DNA of 64,000 bases from JACCWP01 sp963785115 (GTDB lineage: Bacteria > Actinomycetota > Actinomycetes > Propionibacteriales > Nocardioidaceae). This document shows positions 47,518 to 56,382 of the stretch, in pieces. Each line of letters starts with the position of its first letter. Position 1 is the stretch's first letter. The notes below the pieces were generated by a model that did no database searches, was not told where the DNA came from, and saw only the letters and a program-made list of their open reading frames with translations. A program made the position numbers and the translations under genes. The DNA lies in contig CAWATY010000031.1 of NCBI GenBank assembly GCA_963785115.1, positions 434,001 to 498,000 on the forward strand, in the 5' to 3' direction.

Positions 47518-48852
47518 CTACCAGCCCTCGAGACCGAGCTGCTGGGCCTGCTTCTCCACGTCCTCGTCGTACAACGCCGCACCGTCCTCGGCGGATCGGA
47601 TGCCGGAGCCGACCTCGATGGTGATCTGCTCCAGGGCAGGCCCCTTGACCGGGGACAGGTACTCCAGCGCTGGCGTGGTGGTCTCCTCGGACTGGAAGTA
47701 CGGCAGCATGTCCTTGACCGCGGGCACCACGTCGTCGGGCAGGTCGCAGCCTTCGACCAGGTAGGGCCCCGGCGGCGAGATCGCCTCGGTCTGGGCCTCG
47801 CATCCCTCGGGACTGGCGACGAAGGCGAGGAACTCCTTCGCGGCCTCGAGATTCTCGCCCTCCGTCGTGGTGGGGATGTAGACGCCGAACCCCGGCCAGA
47901 CGGTGAGGCCGTTCGTGGCCGCGTCATCGCCTGGCAGCGCGAAGAAGCCGACGTCGTCGATCTGGTCCGGGTAGTTCTCGGCGATGGTGCCGATGACCTG
48001 GGTGAGCATCGGGTAGTGCGCACCCTCTCCGGTCGCCACCATCCGGAGGCCGTCGTTGAGGGTCGCCGAGGCGAAGTCGGAGTTCATGTATCCCGCGTCA
48101 TGCACCTCCTGCATGTGCTCGAAGCCCTCGAGCGCAGGCTCATCGACGTACTTGACCTCCCCGGCGGTGTACTTCTCGGCCCACTCCGGGTCTGCGGCCG
48201 CGACGTTGTGGAAGTCGCCGAGCACGAACAGCTGGGCCGTCCAGGTCTCCTGATAGGTCTGGATGACCGGGTCGATGCCGGCGGCCTTGATCTTCTCGTT
48301 GTTGGCCATGAACTCGTCCCAGGTCTTCGGGATCTCGAGGCCCAGGTCGGCGTACACCAACTTGTTGTAGAGCACGCCGCCGCCCATCGCGGTGCTCCAC
48401 GGTGCGCCGTACACGTCGTCGCCCTCGGTCACGGTGTCGATGAAGGTGTCCTGCACGTCGTCCAGGAACGGCTCTCCGGTCAGCGGCACCAGGTTGGCCT
48501 CGGGGTCGATCGCGTGGAAGAGCGAGCCGTTGTTGTACTGGAAGAGGTCGGGCATGTCCCCGGTGGACAACCGGGTCTTGACGATGTTGTCGCCCTCGGT
48601 GCCACCGGGCCGAGTCTCGATGTCGATGCTGATGTCCGAGTGCTCGGCCTCGAACGCCTCGACCAGCGCCTCGGCGGGGACCAGATCGTCCTCGGCGCTC
48701 GGGACCAGGAACGTGAGGCTGACTTCGCCGTCCTCGCCCTCGTCGGAGGTGAGCTCCCCGACGCTGCAGGCCGACAGCGAGACCGCCAGCGTCATCGAGC
48801 CCGCCGCGACCGCGAGAACCGAACGGCGCGGCGGGATGAGGGTGGACCGCAT
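47518..48852 (-). CDS. CUT1 ABC transporter sugar-binding lipoprotein
   Basis: 444 aa. The lipoprotein signal is RRSVLAVAAGSMTLAVSLSAC with the lipobox cysteine near residue 29, so the mature protein is anchored outside the membrane. The mature part is acidic, as is common for actinobacterial lipoproteins. Family 1 solute-binding features include LVEAFEAEHSDISIDIETRP, IVKTRLSTGDMPDLFQYNNG, VYGAPWSTAMGGGVLYNKLV and EAAKEFLAFVASPEGCEAQT. It heads the importer operon. A TGAATCGTTTCA operator lies 48 bp upstream of its start, tying it to the rhamnose regulon. Confidence 0.92.
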   Translation of the reverse strand: MRSTLIPPRRSVLAVAAGSMTLAVSLSACSVGELTSDEGEDGEVSLTFLVPSAEDDLVPAEALVEAFEAEHSDISIDIETRPGGTEGDNIVKTRLSTGDMPDLFQYNNGSLFHAIDPEANLVPLTGEPFLDDVQDTFIDTVTEGDDVYGAPWSTAMGGGVLYNKLVYADLGLEIPKTWDEFMANNEKIKAAGIDPVIQTYQETWTAQLFVLGDFHNVAAADPEWAEKYTAGEVKYVDEPALEGFEHMQEVHDAGYMNSDFASATLNDGLRMVATGEGAHYPMLTQVIGTIAENYPDQIDDVGFFALPGDDAATNGLTVWPGFGVYIPTTTEGENLEAAKEFLAFVASPEGCEAQTEAISPPGPYLVEGCDLPDDVVPAVKDMLPYFQSEETTTPALEYLSPVKGPALEQITIEVGSGIRSAEDGAALYDEDVEKQAQQLGLEGW

Positions 48853-48900
48853 CTGGACCTCCAGGAGAATCGGTGGCTCACCGGGCTTGGGCGAGCGGAA

Positions 48901-48912
48901 TGAATCGTTTCA
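48901..48912. promoter_or_regulatory. Putative rhamnose-regulator operator upstream of the sugar-binding protein gene
   Basis: TGAATCGTTTCA, the exact reverse complement of the TGAAACGATTCA sites at 51798 and 57579. The central CG and near-perfect dyad are typical of LacI-family operators. It lies between 49 and 60 bp upstream of the binding-protein ATG. I did not find a convincing -35/-10 pair here. Confidence 0.75.
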
Positions 48913-48962
48913 CTAGAGTGCTCGACAGTGTGCCACGGATATGTCCGTTTCGCGAGCGTTGC

Positions 48963-51764
48963 TCACCTGGTCCCCGCGAGCACCCCGGCCAGTCGGGCCT
49001 CGAGCTGCTCCCTGCCGGCGCTGCGGGCGAAGTGCACGAGGTGGTCGACGAGCGCGGCTGCCGGCCGGTCGAGGAACGGCTGCAGGCGCCGGGCCACCTC
49101 CGCCTCGTCGCGGGCGATGCCCGCGTCCGCGGCCGCGGTCACGACCTGCCTCCAGGTGGCGGGGTGGTCCAACAGGTCGCGAACCGTGGGTGCTGAGGGC
49201 AGCTCCGGCTCGTCGGCAAACGGATCGGGCACCTCCCACTCGTGCGTTCCGTGGCGCACCGAGGTGTGCATGCCATCCCCTGGCAGCGCCACCGTGGCGG
49301 TGACCCCGACCGGGACCGTTGCCGACACGGTGAGCCGCCCGCCCTCGCGGCGCCACGACACGCGTGCCTCGCCGTAGGGCGAGAGGTGCCGGGCCGAGGC
49401 TGACGTGAGCGCGGCATCGGGCTGCGGGCGGATCTCCATGGTGCGGTAGCCGGGGTCTGTCGGTGCGAGACCGGCCACCGTGCGGTGCAGCCAGTCCGCG
49501 ACGGCGCCCAGCGCGTAGTGGTTGAAGGAGGTCATCTGACCGGGGTTGATGCTGCCGTCGGGAAGCATGCTGTCCCAGCGCTCCCACACCGTGGTGGCTC
49601 CCATGGTGACCGCGTAGAGCCAGGACGGGCAGCCGGTCTGCAGCAGCAACCGGTACGCGAGCCCCAGCTCGCCGACCGCCGTGAGCGCATCCGTCATCAG
49701 CGGCGTTCCCACGAATCCCGTGCTGATCCGGAACCCCGACGCGCGCACCAGGTCGGCCAGTCGCTGTCCTGCCCGCTCCCGTTGCTCGGCCGAGGGAAGC
49801 AGCGCCCACTCGAGGGCGAGTGCGTAGGCCGTCGGAGCGTCGCTCAGGACACGGCCGCCCGCGGTGACGTACTCGTCGGCGAAGGCCCGGCGCACCTCCT
49901 CGGCCAGTGCGGCGTACTGCTTCGCGACCTCCTCGTCACCGACCACCCTGGCCGCCTGCGCCAGCAGCTCGGTGGAGCGGGCGAAGTGTGCCGTCGCCAC
50001 GACGTCGGGGTCGGCCTTGGCGCGGAACGGGTCGTCCGGTGGCGCGGTGGGGTCGAGCCAGTCGCCGAACTGGAAGCCGCCGGTCCAGCGCCGGCTCGGC
50101 CCGGCGAGCTCGGCGATCCGATCCACCCAGGCCCGCATGCTGGGGAGCTGGCGCGCCAGGACCTCCCGGTCGCCGGAACGCTGGTAGAGCACCCACGGGA
50201 CGATCACCGCAGCGTCACCCCAGGCTGCGGCCGCCGGTCCCGGGTTGCCGAGCACGTCCGGGACGACGAACGGCACGGAGCCGTCGGGTTGCTGGTCCGC
50301 GGTGAGATCGGCGAGCCAGGACACCAGGAATCCGCTGCTGTCGAACAGGAACTGGGCGGTCGGCGAGAACACCTGGATGTCGCCGGTCCAGCCCAGCCGT
50401 TCGTCGCGCTGTGGGCAGTCGGTGGGGACGTCGACGAAGTTGCCCCGCATGCCCCAGACCACGTTGTCGTGGAAGCGGTTGAGCTCGGCGTGCGACGACT
50501 CGAACCACCCGGTCCGGCGCAGGTCCGAGCCGATCACCACGGCCTCGACGTCCGCGGCGTCCAGGTCCTCGACACCGGTGACCTCGGCGTACCGGAAGCC
50601 GTGGAAGGTCAGCTCCGGTTCGAGGACCTCCTCCGCGTCGCCGGCAACGAGGTAGCTGTCGGTCGCCTTCGCCGTGCGCAGGGGGCGGGTGCCGAGCGCT
50701 CCGTCCTCGAGCACCTCCGCGTGGCGCACCACCACCTCGTGGCCGGCCGGCAGGCCGCGCACCCGGAGCCGCACCCACCCGACCACGTTCTGGCGGAAGT
50801 CGACGAGCGTCGTGCCCTCCGGCGAGGAGAAGACGTGACCCGCGGGCAGCACCTCCGTGACCCGGACCGGCGGACCCTCCGGGGCGACCAGGCCAGTGAG
50901 GTCCGACGGCACGACGTCCACGGCGTGACTGGCGCGTTCGCCCGACCGGCGATCGGTCCGCTGGCCGTCGTACAGGTCGTCGGCGACGATGCCGCTTTCG
51001 TACGCGGTCCACGACCCGTCGCTGGCCAGGATGTGCACTGCACCATCGGAGGTGGTGACCTCCAGCTGGGCCAGTAGTGCGAGCCGGTCACCGTACAGCG
51101 CCCGCCTGCCCGCGAAGCCCAGCCGCCCGCGGTACCACCCGTTGCCCAGCAGGACCTCGAGGACGTTCTCGCCGGGCTGGACGAGTTCGGTGACGTCGTA
51201 GGTCTGGTAGCGGAGCCGGTGCCGGTAGCTCGTCCACCCCGGCGCGAGCACCTCGTCGCCGACCCGCCGGCCGTTGAGGTGGGCGACGTAGACCCCGTGC
51301 GCCGTCGCGTACAGCCGAGCCTTGACCACGTCACCGGGCAGGTCTGCCGTCGCGCGCAGCACCGGGGCCGGCGACTCCAGTGCACCGAGGCGCCGGGGGC
51401 TCACGAACGACGCGGTCCAGTCCGCCGCCGACAGCAGCCCCGCCTCGACCTCGGCCGGCGGGCTCCAGTCGCTCCAGTCGTCGCCGTGGGCGACGCGGAC
51501 GCGTACGCCTGCCGACTCCCGCGAACCCAGCGGCGCGAACGGCCACGGCACCAGGACCTGCTCCCCCGACGTGAGCCGCACCGTCTCCGGCTCGGCGCCG
51601 TGCTCGCGGGCCAGCTCGACCTCGTAGGCGTCCTGGGTGAAGTCCGGGTCGGCCGCGGGCACCGTCCAGGACAGCCGCGGCGACGCCGAGCCGATGCCCA
51701 CCACCGGACCGGCGTCGGTGCGGTGCTCGAGACGCGGCGCGGTGGGTGCAGCAGCGTGCGGCAA
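48963..51764 (-). CDS. GH78 alpha-L-rhamnosidase
   Basis: 933 aa, typical for multidomain GH78 enzymes. N-terminal beta-sandwich modules include PRLEHRTDAGPVVGIGSASP, ARLYATAHGVYVAHLNGRRV and APGWTSYRHRLRYQTYDVTE, then LGNGWYRGRLGF. The catalytic (alpha/alpha)6 barrel has the signature VDVPTDCPQRDERLGWTGDI with the general-acid region, and later TTVWERWDSMLPDGSINPGQ, MTSFNHYALGAVADWLHRTV. There is no signal peptide, so it cleaves imported rhamnosides in the cytoplasm. It is transcribed separately from the rha operon, behind its own operator at 51798. Confidence 0.94.
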   Translation of the reverse strand: MPHAAAPTAPRLEHRTDAGPVVGIGSASPRLSWTVPAADPDFTQDAYEVELAREHGAEPETVRLTSGEQVLVPWPFAPLGSRESAGVRVRVAHGDDWSDWSPPAEVEAGLLSAADWTASFVSPRRLGALESPAPVLRATADLPGDVVKARLYATAHGVYVAHLNGRRVGDEVLAPGWTSYRHRLRYQTYDVTELVQPGENVLEVLLGNGWYRGRLGFAGRRALYGDRLALLAQLEVTTSDGAVHILASDGSWTAYESGIVADDLYDGQRTDRRSGERASHAVDVVPSDLTGLVAPEGPPVRVTEVLPAGHVFSSPEGTTLVDFRQNVVGWVRLRVRGLPAGHEVVVRHAEVLEDGALGTRPLRTAKATDSYLVAGDAEEVLEPELTFHGFRYAEVTGVEDLDAADVEAVVIGSDLRRTGWFESSHAELNRFHDNVVWGMRGNFVDVPTDCPQRDERLGWTGDIQVFSPTAQFLFDSSGFLVSWLADLTADQQPDGSVPFVVPDVLGNPGPAAAAWGDAAVIVPWVLYQRSGDREVLARQLPSMRAWVDRIAELAGPSRRWTGGFQFGDWLDPTAPPDDPFRAKADPDVVATAHFARSTELLAQAARVVGDEEVAKQYAALAEEVRRAFADEYVTAGGRVLSDAPTAYALALEWALLPSAEQRERAGQRLADLVRASGFRISTGFVGTPLMTDALTAVGELGLAYRLLLQTGCPSWLYAVTMGATTVWERWDSMLPDGSINPGQMTSFNHYALGAVADWLHRTVAGLAPTDPGYRTMEIRPQPDAALTSASARHLSPYGEARVSWRREGGRLTVSATVPVGVTATVALPGDGMHTSVRHGTHEWEVPDPFADEPELPSAPTVRDLLDHPATWRQVVTAAADAGIARDEAEVARRLQPFLDRPAAALVDHLVHFARSAGREQLEARLAGVLAGTR

Positions 51765-51797
51765 CGGAGACCTCCCCAGACAGATCGCACGGAGCGA

Positions 51798-51843
51798 TGA
51801 AACGATTCACCGCGATAGTGCTGGACCGGCCGCGAGGCGTCAA
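51798..51843 (-). promoter_or_regulatory. Promoter and operator of the alpha-L-rhamnosidase gene
   Basis: The palindrome TGAAACGATTCA at 51798-51809 lies 34 bp upstream of the rhamnosidase start. On the minus strand a TTGACG (-35) at 51843-51838 is followed after about 18-20 bp by ACTATCGC, a possible -10. The operator sits immediately downstream, where a LacI-type repressor would block initiation. The operator is well supported by its three relatives; the promoter spacing is only fair. Confidence 0.65.
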
Positions 51844-51865
51844 GGGGGGCCGGGAGGTGTCCTCG

Positions 51866-52903
51866 TCATCCCGGCCGGGTGGCACTGGACTCACGGACCA
51901 CGAGCTCGGGGCGGTAGACGACCTCGCGGTGCACGTGCCGCTCACGGTCGCTCACCTCGTCGAGCAGCAGCTCTGTTGCCGTGCGCCCGAGCAGCTCGCG
52001 TGGCTGACGCACCGACGACAGCGCGACGGTCGCGGCCTCGGCGAACTCGATGTCGTCGTAGCCCACGATGGCCACGTCGTGCGGAACCCGGAGCCCGCTG
52101 CGGATGACGGCCTGCAGGACGCCGAGGGCCACCAGGTCGTTGCCGCACACCACCGCGGTCGGGCGCTCGGCCGCGGGCTGCTCGACGATGAGGTCGCCGG
52201 CCTCGCGGCCGTCGGCGATGCGCAGACCCGTCGTCTCCAGGTGACGAACGGTCACCGTGGGACCCTTCCGCGCCTCGTTGGCGGCGTCGGCAGCCTGCTG
52301 CACCCCGGTGTACCGGTCCGCGATCTGTGGCAGGGCCACCGGCCCGCCCACGAACTCGATCCGCCGGTGCCCGAGATCGATCAGGTGCTCGGCGGCCTGC
52401 CTGCCGCCGGCGACGTCGTCGACAGACACCGAGCAGAACCCGCTGTCACCTCCCGCGTCGCGGTCGAGCAGCACGACCGGGACACCGTGCCCCATCAGTC
52501 GCGCGACACCGGCGGGCAGCTCGAAGATCGGGGAGAGCAGGACCCCGCTGACCCGCTGCTCGAGCAGCAGTTCGAGCAGCTGGTCCTCCCGCTCGGTGCT
52601 GCCGGCGCTGTTGAACACCGAGACGATCAGGTTGCCCGCCGCGGCCGCCTGCTCCGCGCCCAGGGCGATGTCGGTGAAGAACGGGTTCGCCGCGTCCAGG
52701 ACGACCAGGCCGATGCTGCGGCTCGAACCGGCCCGCAGCTGACGGGCGCTCTCGTTGCGGACGTAACCCAGCTCGGCGATGACGGCCTGGACCCGCAGCC
52801 GGGTCTCGTCGGCGACCGACTCCGGTCGGTTGAGGACGTTCGACACCGTCCCCAAGGACACGCCTGCCCGGCGCGCCACGTCCTTGATGCCGATCCGGTT
52901 CAC
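51866..52903 (-). CDS. LacI-family regulator, probable repressor of the rhamnose genes
   Basis: 345 aa from GTG 52903, with GGAGG 8 bp upstream. The N-terminal helix-turn-helix is GIKDVARRAGVSLGTVSNVL, with the hinge helix around ESARQLRAGSSRS that inserts at a central CG. The effector domain has IGLVVLDAANPFFTDIALGA, VSGVLLSPIFELPAGVARLM, VPVVLLDRDAGGDSGFCSVS and VDDVAGGRQAAEHLIDLGHR. It follows rhaB by 25 bp and is probably the last gene of the rha operon. The four TGAA(A/T)CG-type palindromes are its likely targets, with rhamnose or a phosphorylated intermediate as inducer (inference). Confidence 0.88.
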   Translation of the reverse strand: MNRIGIKDVARRAGVSLGTVSNVLNRPESVADETRLRVQAVIAELGYVRNESARQLRAGSSRSIGLVVLDAANPFFTDIALGAEQAAAAGNLIVSVFNSAGSTEREDQLLELLLEQRVSGVLLSPIFELPAGVARLMGHGVPVVLLDRDAGGDSGFCSVSVDDVAGGRQAAEHLIDLGHRRIEFVGGPVALPQIADRYTGVQQAADAANEARKGPTVTVRHLETTGLRIADGREAGDLIVEQPAAERPTAVVCGNDLVALGVLQAVIRSGLRVPHDVAIVGYDDIEFAEAATVALSSVRQPRELLGRTATELLLDEVSDRERHVHREVVYRPELVVRESSATRPG

Positions 52904-52928
52904 CCCAGCCTCCGGGGCAAGCCTCTCA

Positions 52929-54341
52929 TCAGCGCGTGGGGTCGTAGCGCCTCGGCGGCTGGTCCCCGGCGCGAACCGCCCGCAAGGCCTCGAGGTCACC
53001 GCCGACCAGGCCGAGCGCCCGCGCCTGGACCAGCAGGTTCCCCGTGGCGGTGGCCTCGACCGGCCCGGCCAGCACGGGCCGACCGCACCGGTCGGCCGTC
53101 AGCTGGCAGAGCAGGGAGTTTCGTGCGCCGCCGCCGACCAGATGGACCACGCCGACGTGGCGATCCGCCAGCTCGGCGGCCCGCTCGACGCTGGCGGCGA
53201 ACGCCGCCGCGAGGCTCTCCAGGATGCTGCGTGCCGTCTCGGCCGTGGAGTCCGGCGGCTTCAGGTCGTGCTCCCTGCACCACTCGGCGATCCGCGTCGG
53301 CATGTCACCCGGCGCGAGGAAGCGGGGATCGTCGACGTCGAACACGGGCACGTCCGCGTCCACCTCGGCCGCCTGTCGTACCAGCCCCTCGACGTCGTGC
53401 GACTCACCGATGCGCTCCCACTGGCGCACCGACTCGCTGAGCAGCCACAGGCCCATCACGTTGTGCAGGAAGCGGATCCTGCCGTCCACGCCACCCTCGT
53501 TGGTGAACCCGGCCTGCCGGCTCGGCTCGGACAGGATCGGTCGCTCCAGCTCGAGCCCGACCAGTCCCCAGGTGCCGCAGGAGATGTACGCCGCGTCGTC
53601 GCTGGTCATCGGCGTGCCCACGACCGCGGAGGCGGTGTCGTGCGAGCCGACGGCGGTGACGGTCGGGCCGTTCGACACGCCGAGGGCCTCGGCAACGGCC
53701 GGCCGGAGCGCCCCCACCGCGGTCCCCGGCTCGACCAGGTCGGCCAGGATCCCCGCGGGGATGTCGAGCCGCGCCGCCAGGTCCGTGTCCCAGTCGCGGC
53801 TGTGCACGTCGAGCAGCCCGGTGGTCGAGGCGTTGGTGAGCTCGCAGATCTCCCGACCGGTGAGCCAGTACGTCATCAGGTCGGGCACCAGCAGCATCGC
53901 GTCGGCCCACCGCAGGGTCTCGTCCTCAGCAGCCAGCTGGTAGACCGTGTTGAACGGCAGGAACTGCAGTCCGTTGCGCCCGTACAGCTCCTCGCGGGGA
54001 ACGACGGAGTGGACCTGCTCGACCGCCTCGTCGGTGCGCCCATCCCGGTAGTGGTAGGGCGTGCCGAGCATCCGGCCGTTACGCATCAGGGCGTAGTCGA
54101 CCGCCCAGGCGTCCACGCCGACGCTGACCAGCTCCGATTCCTCGCGGACGGCGGTGCCGAGCCCGTCGACGACGTTGCGGAAGAGCTCGAGGATGTTCCA
54201 GTGCAGACCGTCCGGCGTCTGGACCGGCGTGTTCGGGAACCGGTGGACGGTGCGCATCCGCAGCCGACCGCCGTCGACCTCGGCGACGATCACCCGTCCA
54301 CTCGTCGCGCCGAGGTCGACCGCCCCGACTACTCCCGCCAC
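52929..54341 (-). CDS. rhaB: L-rhamnulokinase
   Basis: 470 aa from GTG 54341, 4 bp after the rhaD stop. An FGGY-family kinase, it phosphorylates L-rhamnulose at O1 with ATP. The first nucleotide motif is VGAVDLGATSGRVIVAEVDG. Sugar-binding stretches are SVGVDAWAVDYALMRNGRML and GTPYHYRDGRT. The catalytic base is D235 in TAVGSHDTASAVVGTPM, and the second ATP site includes AYISCGTWGLVGLELERPIL and VHLVGGGARNSLLCQLTADR. The intact motifs and the flanking isomerase and aldolase genes make rhamnulose the expected substrate. Confidence 0.93.
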   Translation of the reverse strand: MAGVVGAVDLGATSGRVIVAEVDGGRLRMRTVHRFPNTPVQTPDGLHWNILELFRNVVDGLGTAVREESELVSVGVDAWAVDYALMRNGRMLGTPYHYRDGRTDEAVEQVHSVVPREELYGRNGLQFLPFNTVYQLAAEDETLRWADAMLLVPDLMTYWLTGREICELTNASTTGLLDVHSRDWDTDLAARLDIPAGILADLVEPGTAVGALRPAVAEALGVSNGPTVTAVGSHDTASAVVGTPMTSDDAAYISCGTWGLVGLELERPILSEPSRQAGFTNEGGVDGRIRFLHNVMGLWLLSESVRQWERIGESHDVEGLVRQAAEVDADVPVFDVDDPRFLAPGDMPTRIAEWCREHDLKPPDSTAETARSILESLAAAFAASVERAAELADRHVGVVHLVGGGARNSLLCQLTADRCGRPVLAGPVEATATGNLLVQARALGLVGGDLEALRAVRAGDQPPRRYDPTR

Positions 54342-54345
54342 CGCA

Positions 54346-56382
54346 CTACCGGAGGAACGCGGCGGCAACGCCCGCGTCGACGGGGACGTGCAGCCCGGTG
54401 GTGTGGGTCATGTCGGGTCCGCAGAGGGCGAAGACGGCATTGGCGACGTGCTCGGGCAGCACCTCCCGCTTCAGCAGAGTGCGCTGGGCGTAGAACTTGC
54501 CGAGGTCCTCCTCCTCGACCCCGTACACCGCCGCGCGCTTGGCACCCCACCCACCGGCGAAGATCCCGGAGCCCTGGACCACGCCGTCGGGATTGACGCC
54601 GTTGACCTTGACGCCGTGCTCACCCAGCTCGGCCGCCAGCAGCCGCACCTGGTGCGCCTGGTCGGCCTTCGCCGCGGAGTAGGCGATGTTGTTCGGACCG
54701 GCGAAGACGGCGTTCTTGGAGCAGACGTAGACGATGTCGCCGCCCAGGTCTTGGTCGATGAGCGCGCGGGCAGCGGCTCGCGAGACCAGGAACGATCCCT
54801 TGGCCATGACGTCGTGCTGGAGGTCCCAGTCGTCGACGGTGGTGTCCAGCAGGGACTTGGACAACGACAGGCCGGCGTTGTTGACCACGATGTCGAGACC
54901 GCCGAACGCCAGCAGCGCCTCGTCGACCGCCGCCTGCACCCGCGCCTCGTCGCTGACGTCGACCTCGATCCCGATCGCCACGTCGCTGCTGCCGATCTCT
55001 GCAGCAGTCTCCGTCGCCTTGTCCAGGTCGAGGTCGGCCACGACGACGCACGCACCCTCGGCGGCGAGGCGCTGCGCGACGGCACGGCCGATACCGGAGG
55101 CGGCACCGGTGACGAGCGCGATGCGGGTGGCCAGCGGCTTCGGCTGCGGCATCCGCTGCAGCTTGGCCTCCTCCAGTGCCCAGTACTCGATCCGGAACTT
55201 CTCCGCCTCGTCGATCGGGCTATAGCTGGAGAGTCCTTCTGCGCCGCGCATCACGTTGATGGCGTTGACGTAGAACTCGCCGGCGACCCGGGCCGTCTGC
55301 TTGTCCTTGCCGAAGCTGAACATCCCCACCCCGGGCACGAGCACGATCAGCGGATCGGCGCCGCGCATCGCCGGCGAGTCGTCGTCGGCCTGCCGCTCGT
55401 AGTAGGCCCGGTAGTCGTCCCGGTAGGCGTCGTGCAACTGACGCAGCCGGGTCACCGCCTCCTCGACCGGAGCCGTGGCCGGCAGGTCGAGGACGAGGGG
55501 CTTCACCTTCGTACGCAGGAAGTGGTCGGGGCAGCTCGTGCCGAGCTCGGCCAGCCGCGGGTGCTCGCTCCTGCTCAGGAAGTCGAGGACGACGGGGTCG
55601 TCGGTGAAGTGGCCGACCTGCGGCCGGTCGCTGGAGGCGAGACCGCGGATCGTCGGTGCCAGTGCTGCCGCGCGGGACCTGCGCTCGGCGTCGGGCAGCG
55701 GCTCGTAGCCGTCCAGCCCGGCGCCGAAAGGCTCCGGCTTGCTGTGTTCGTCGATGTAGGCCTCGGCGGTGTGGATGATCCAGAGCGAGTTGGCCTCGCA
55801 CTCGTCACTGGAGTCGCCCCACGCGGTGATGCCGTGGCCGCCGAGGATGCACCCCACGGCGTCCGGGTTCTTCTCCTTGATCTCGGCGATGTCGAGCCCG
55901 AGCTGGAAACCCGGTCGGCGCCAGGGAACCCACACGACCAAGCCGTCGAAGATCGTCGCGGTCAGCTCCTCGCCATCCGCCGCGGTGGCGATCGCGATGC
56001 CGGCGTCCGGGTGCAGGTGGTCGACGTGCGGCGCGTCGACCAAGCCGTGCATCGCCGTGTCGATCGACGGTGCCGCGCCACCCTTGCCGTGCAACGCGTA
56101 GTCGAAGGCGGCGACCATCTCGTCCTCACGCTCGACGCCCGGGTAGACGTCGACCATCGAGCGGAGCCGGTCGAGACGGAGCACGGCGAGCCCGGCCTCG
56201 GTCAGCGTCCCGAGGTCGCCCCCCGAACCCTTGACCCACAGCAGGTCGACGTCGGTGCCGGTGACCGGGTCGACGTCGGTGGCCTTGGCTGACGCGTTGC
56301 CGCCGGCGTAGTTGGTGTTCCGCGGGTCGGCACCGAGCCGGTTCGACCGGTCGATGAGCTCGCGCACGGTGCTATGAGTCAT
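54346..56382 (-). CDS. rhaD: Bifunctional rhamnulose-1-phosphate aldolase / short-chain dehydrogenase
   Basis: 678 aa from ATG 56382, overlapping the isomerase TGA; ATG 56391 is an alternative. The N-terminal class II aldolase domain has NTNYAGGNASAKATDVDP, the zinc site HVDHLHPDAGI (H122, H124) and GGHGITAWGD with H183. Residues from about 420 form an SDR domain: RIALVTGAASGIGRAVAQRL, VVNNAGLSLSKSLLDTT and NNIAYSAAKADQAHQVRLLA with the Y-x3-K pair. The aldolase yields DHAP and L-lactaldehyde, and the fused dehydrogenase acts on the lactaldehyde. This fused form is common in actinobacteria and some Bacillus. Confidence 0.93.
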   Translation of the reverse strand: MTHSTVRELIDRSNRLGADPRNTNYAGGNASAKATDVDPVTGTDVDLLWVKGSGGDLGTLTEAGLAVLRLDRLRSMVDVYPGVEREDEMVAAFDYALHGKGGAAPSIDTAMHGLVDAPHVDHLHPDAGIAIATAADGEELTATIFDGLVVWVPWRRPGFQLGLDIAEIKEKNPDAVGCILGGHGITAWGDSSDECEANSLWIIHTAEAYIDEHSKPEPFGAGLDGYEPLPDAERRSRAAALAPTIRGLASSDRPQVGHFTDDPVVLDFLSRSEHPRLAELGTSCPDHFLRTKVKPLVLDLPATAPVEEAVTRLRQLHDAYRDDYRAYYERQADDDSPAMRGADPLIVLVPGVGMFSFGKDKQTARVAGEFYVNAINVMRGAEGLSSYSPIDEAEKFRIEYWALEEAKLQRMPQPKPLATRIALVTGAASGIGRAVAQRLAAEGACVVVADLDLDKATETAAEIGSSDVAIGIEVDVSDEARVQAAVDEALLAFGGLDIVVNNAGLSLSKSLLDTTVDDWDLQHDVMAKGSFLVSRAAARALIDQDLGGDIVYVCSKNAVFAGPNNIAYSAAKADQAHQVRLLAAELGEHGVKVNGVNPDGVVQGSGIFAGGWGAKRAAVYGVEEEDLGKFYAQRTLLKREVLPEHVANAVFALCGPDMTHTTGLHVPVDAGVAAAFLR

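Noticed and set aside
54154..56292. 712-residue open frame on the plus strand opposite rhaD
   Set aside because: Antisense shadow of the aldolase/dehydrogenase gene; no motifs, and rhaD is unmistakable on the other strand.
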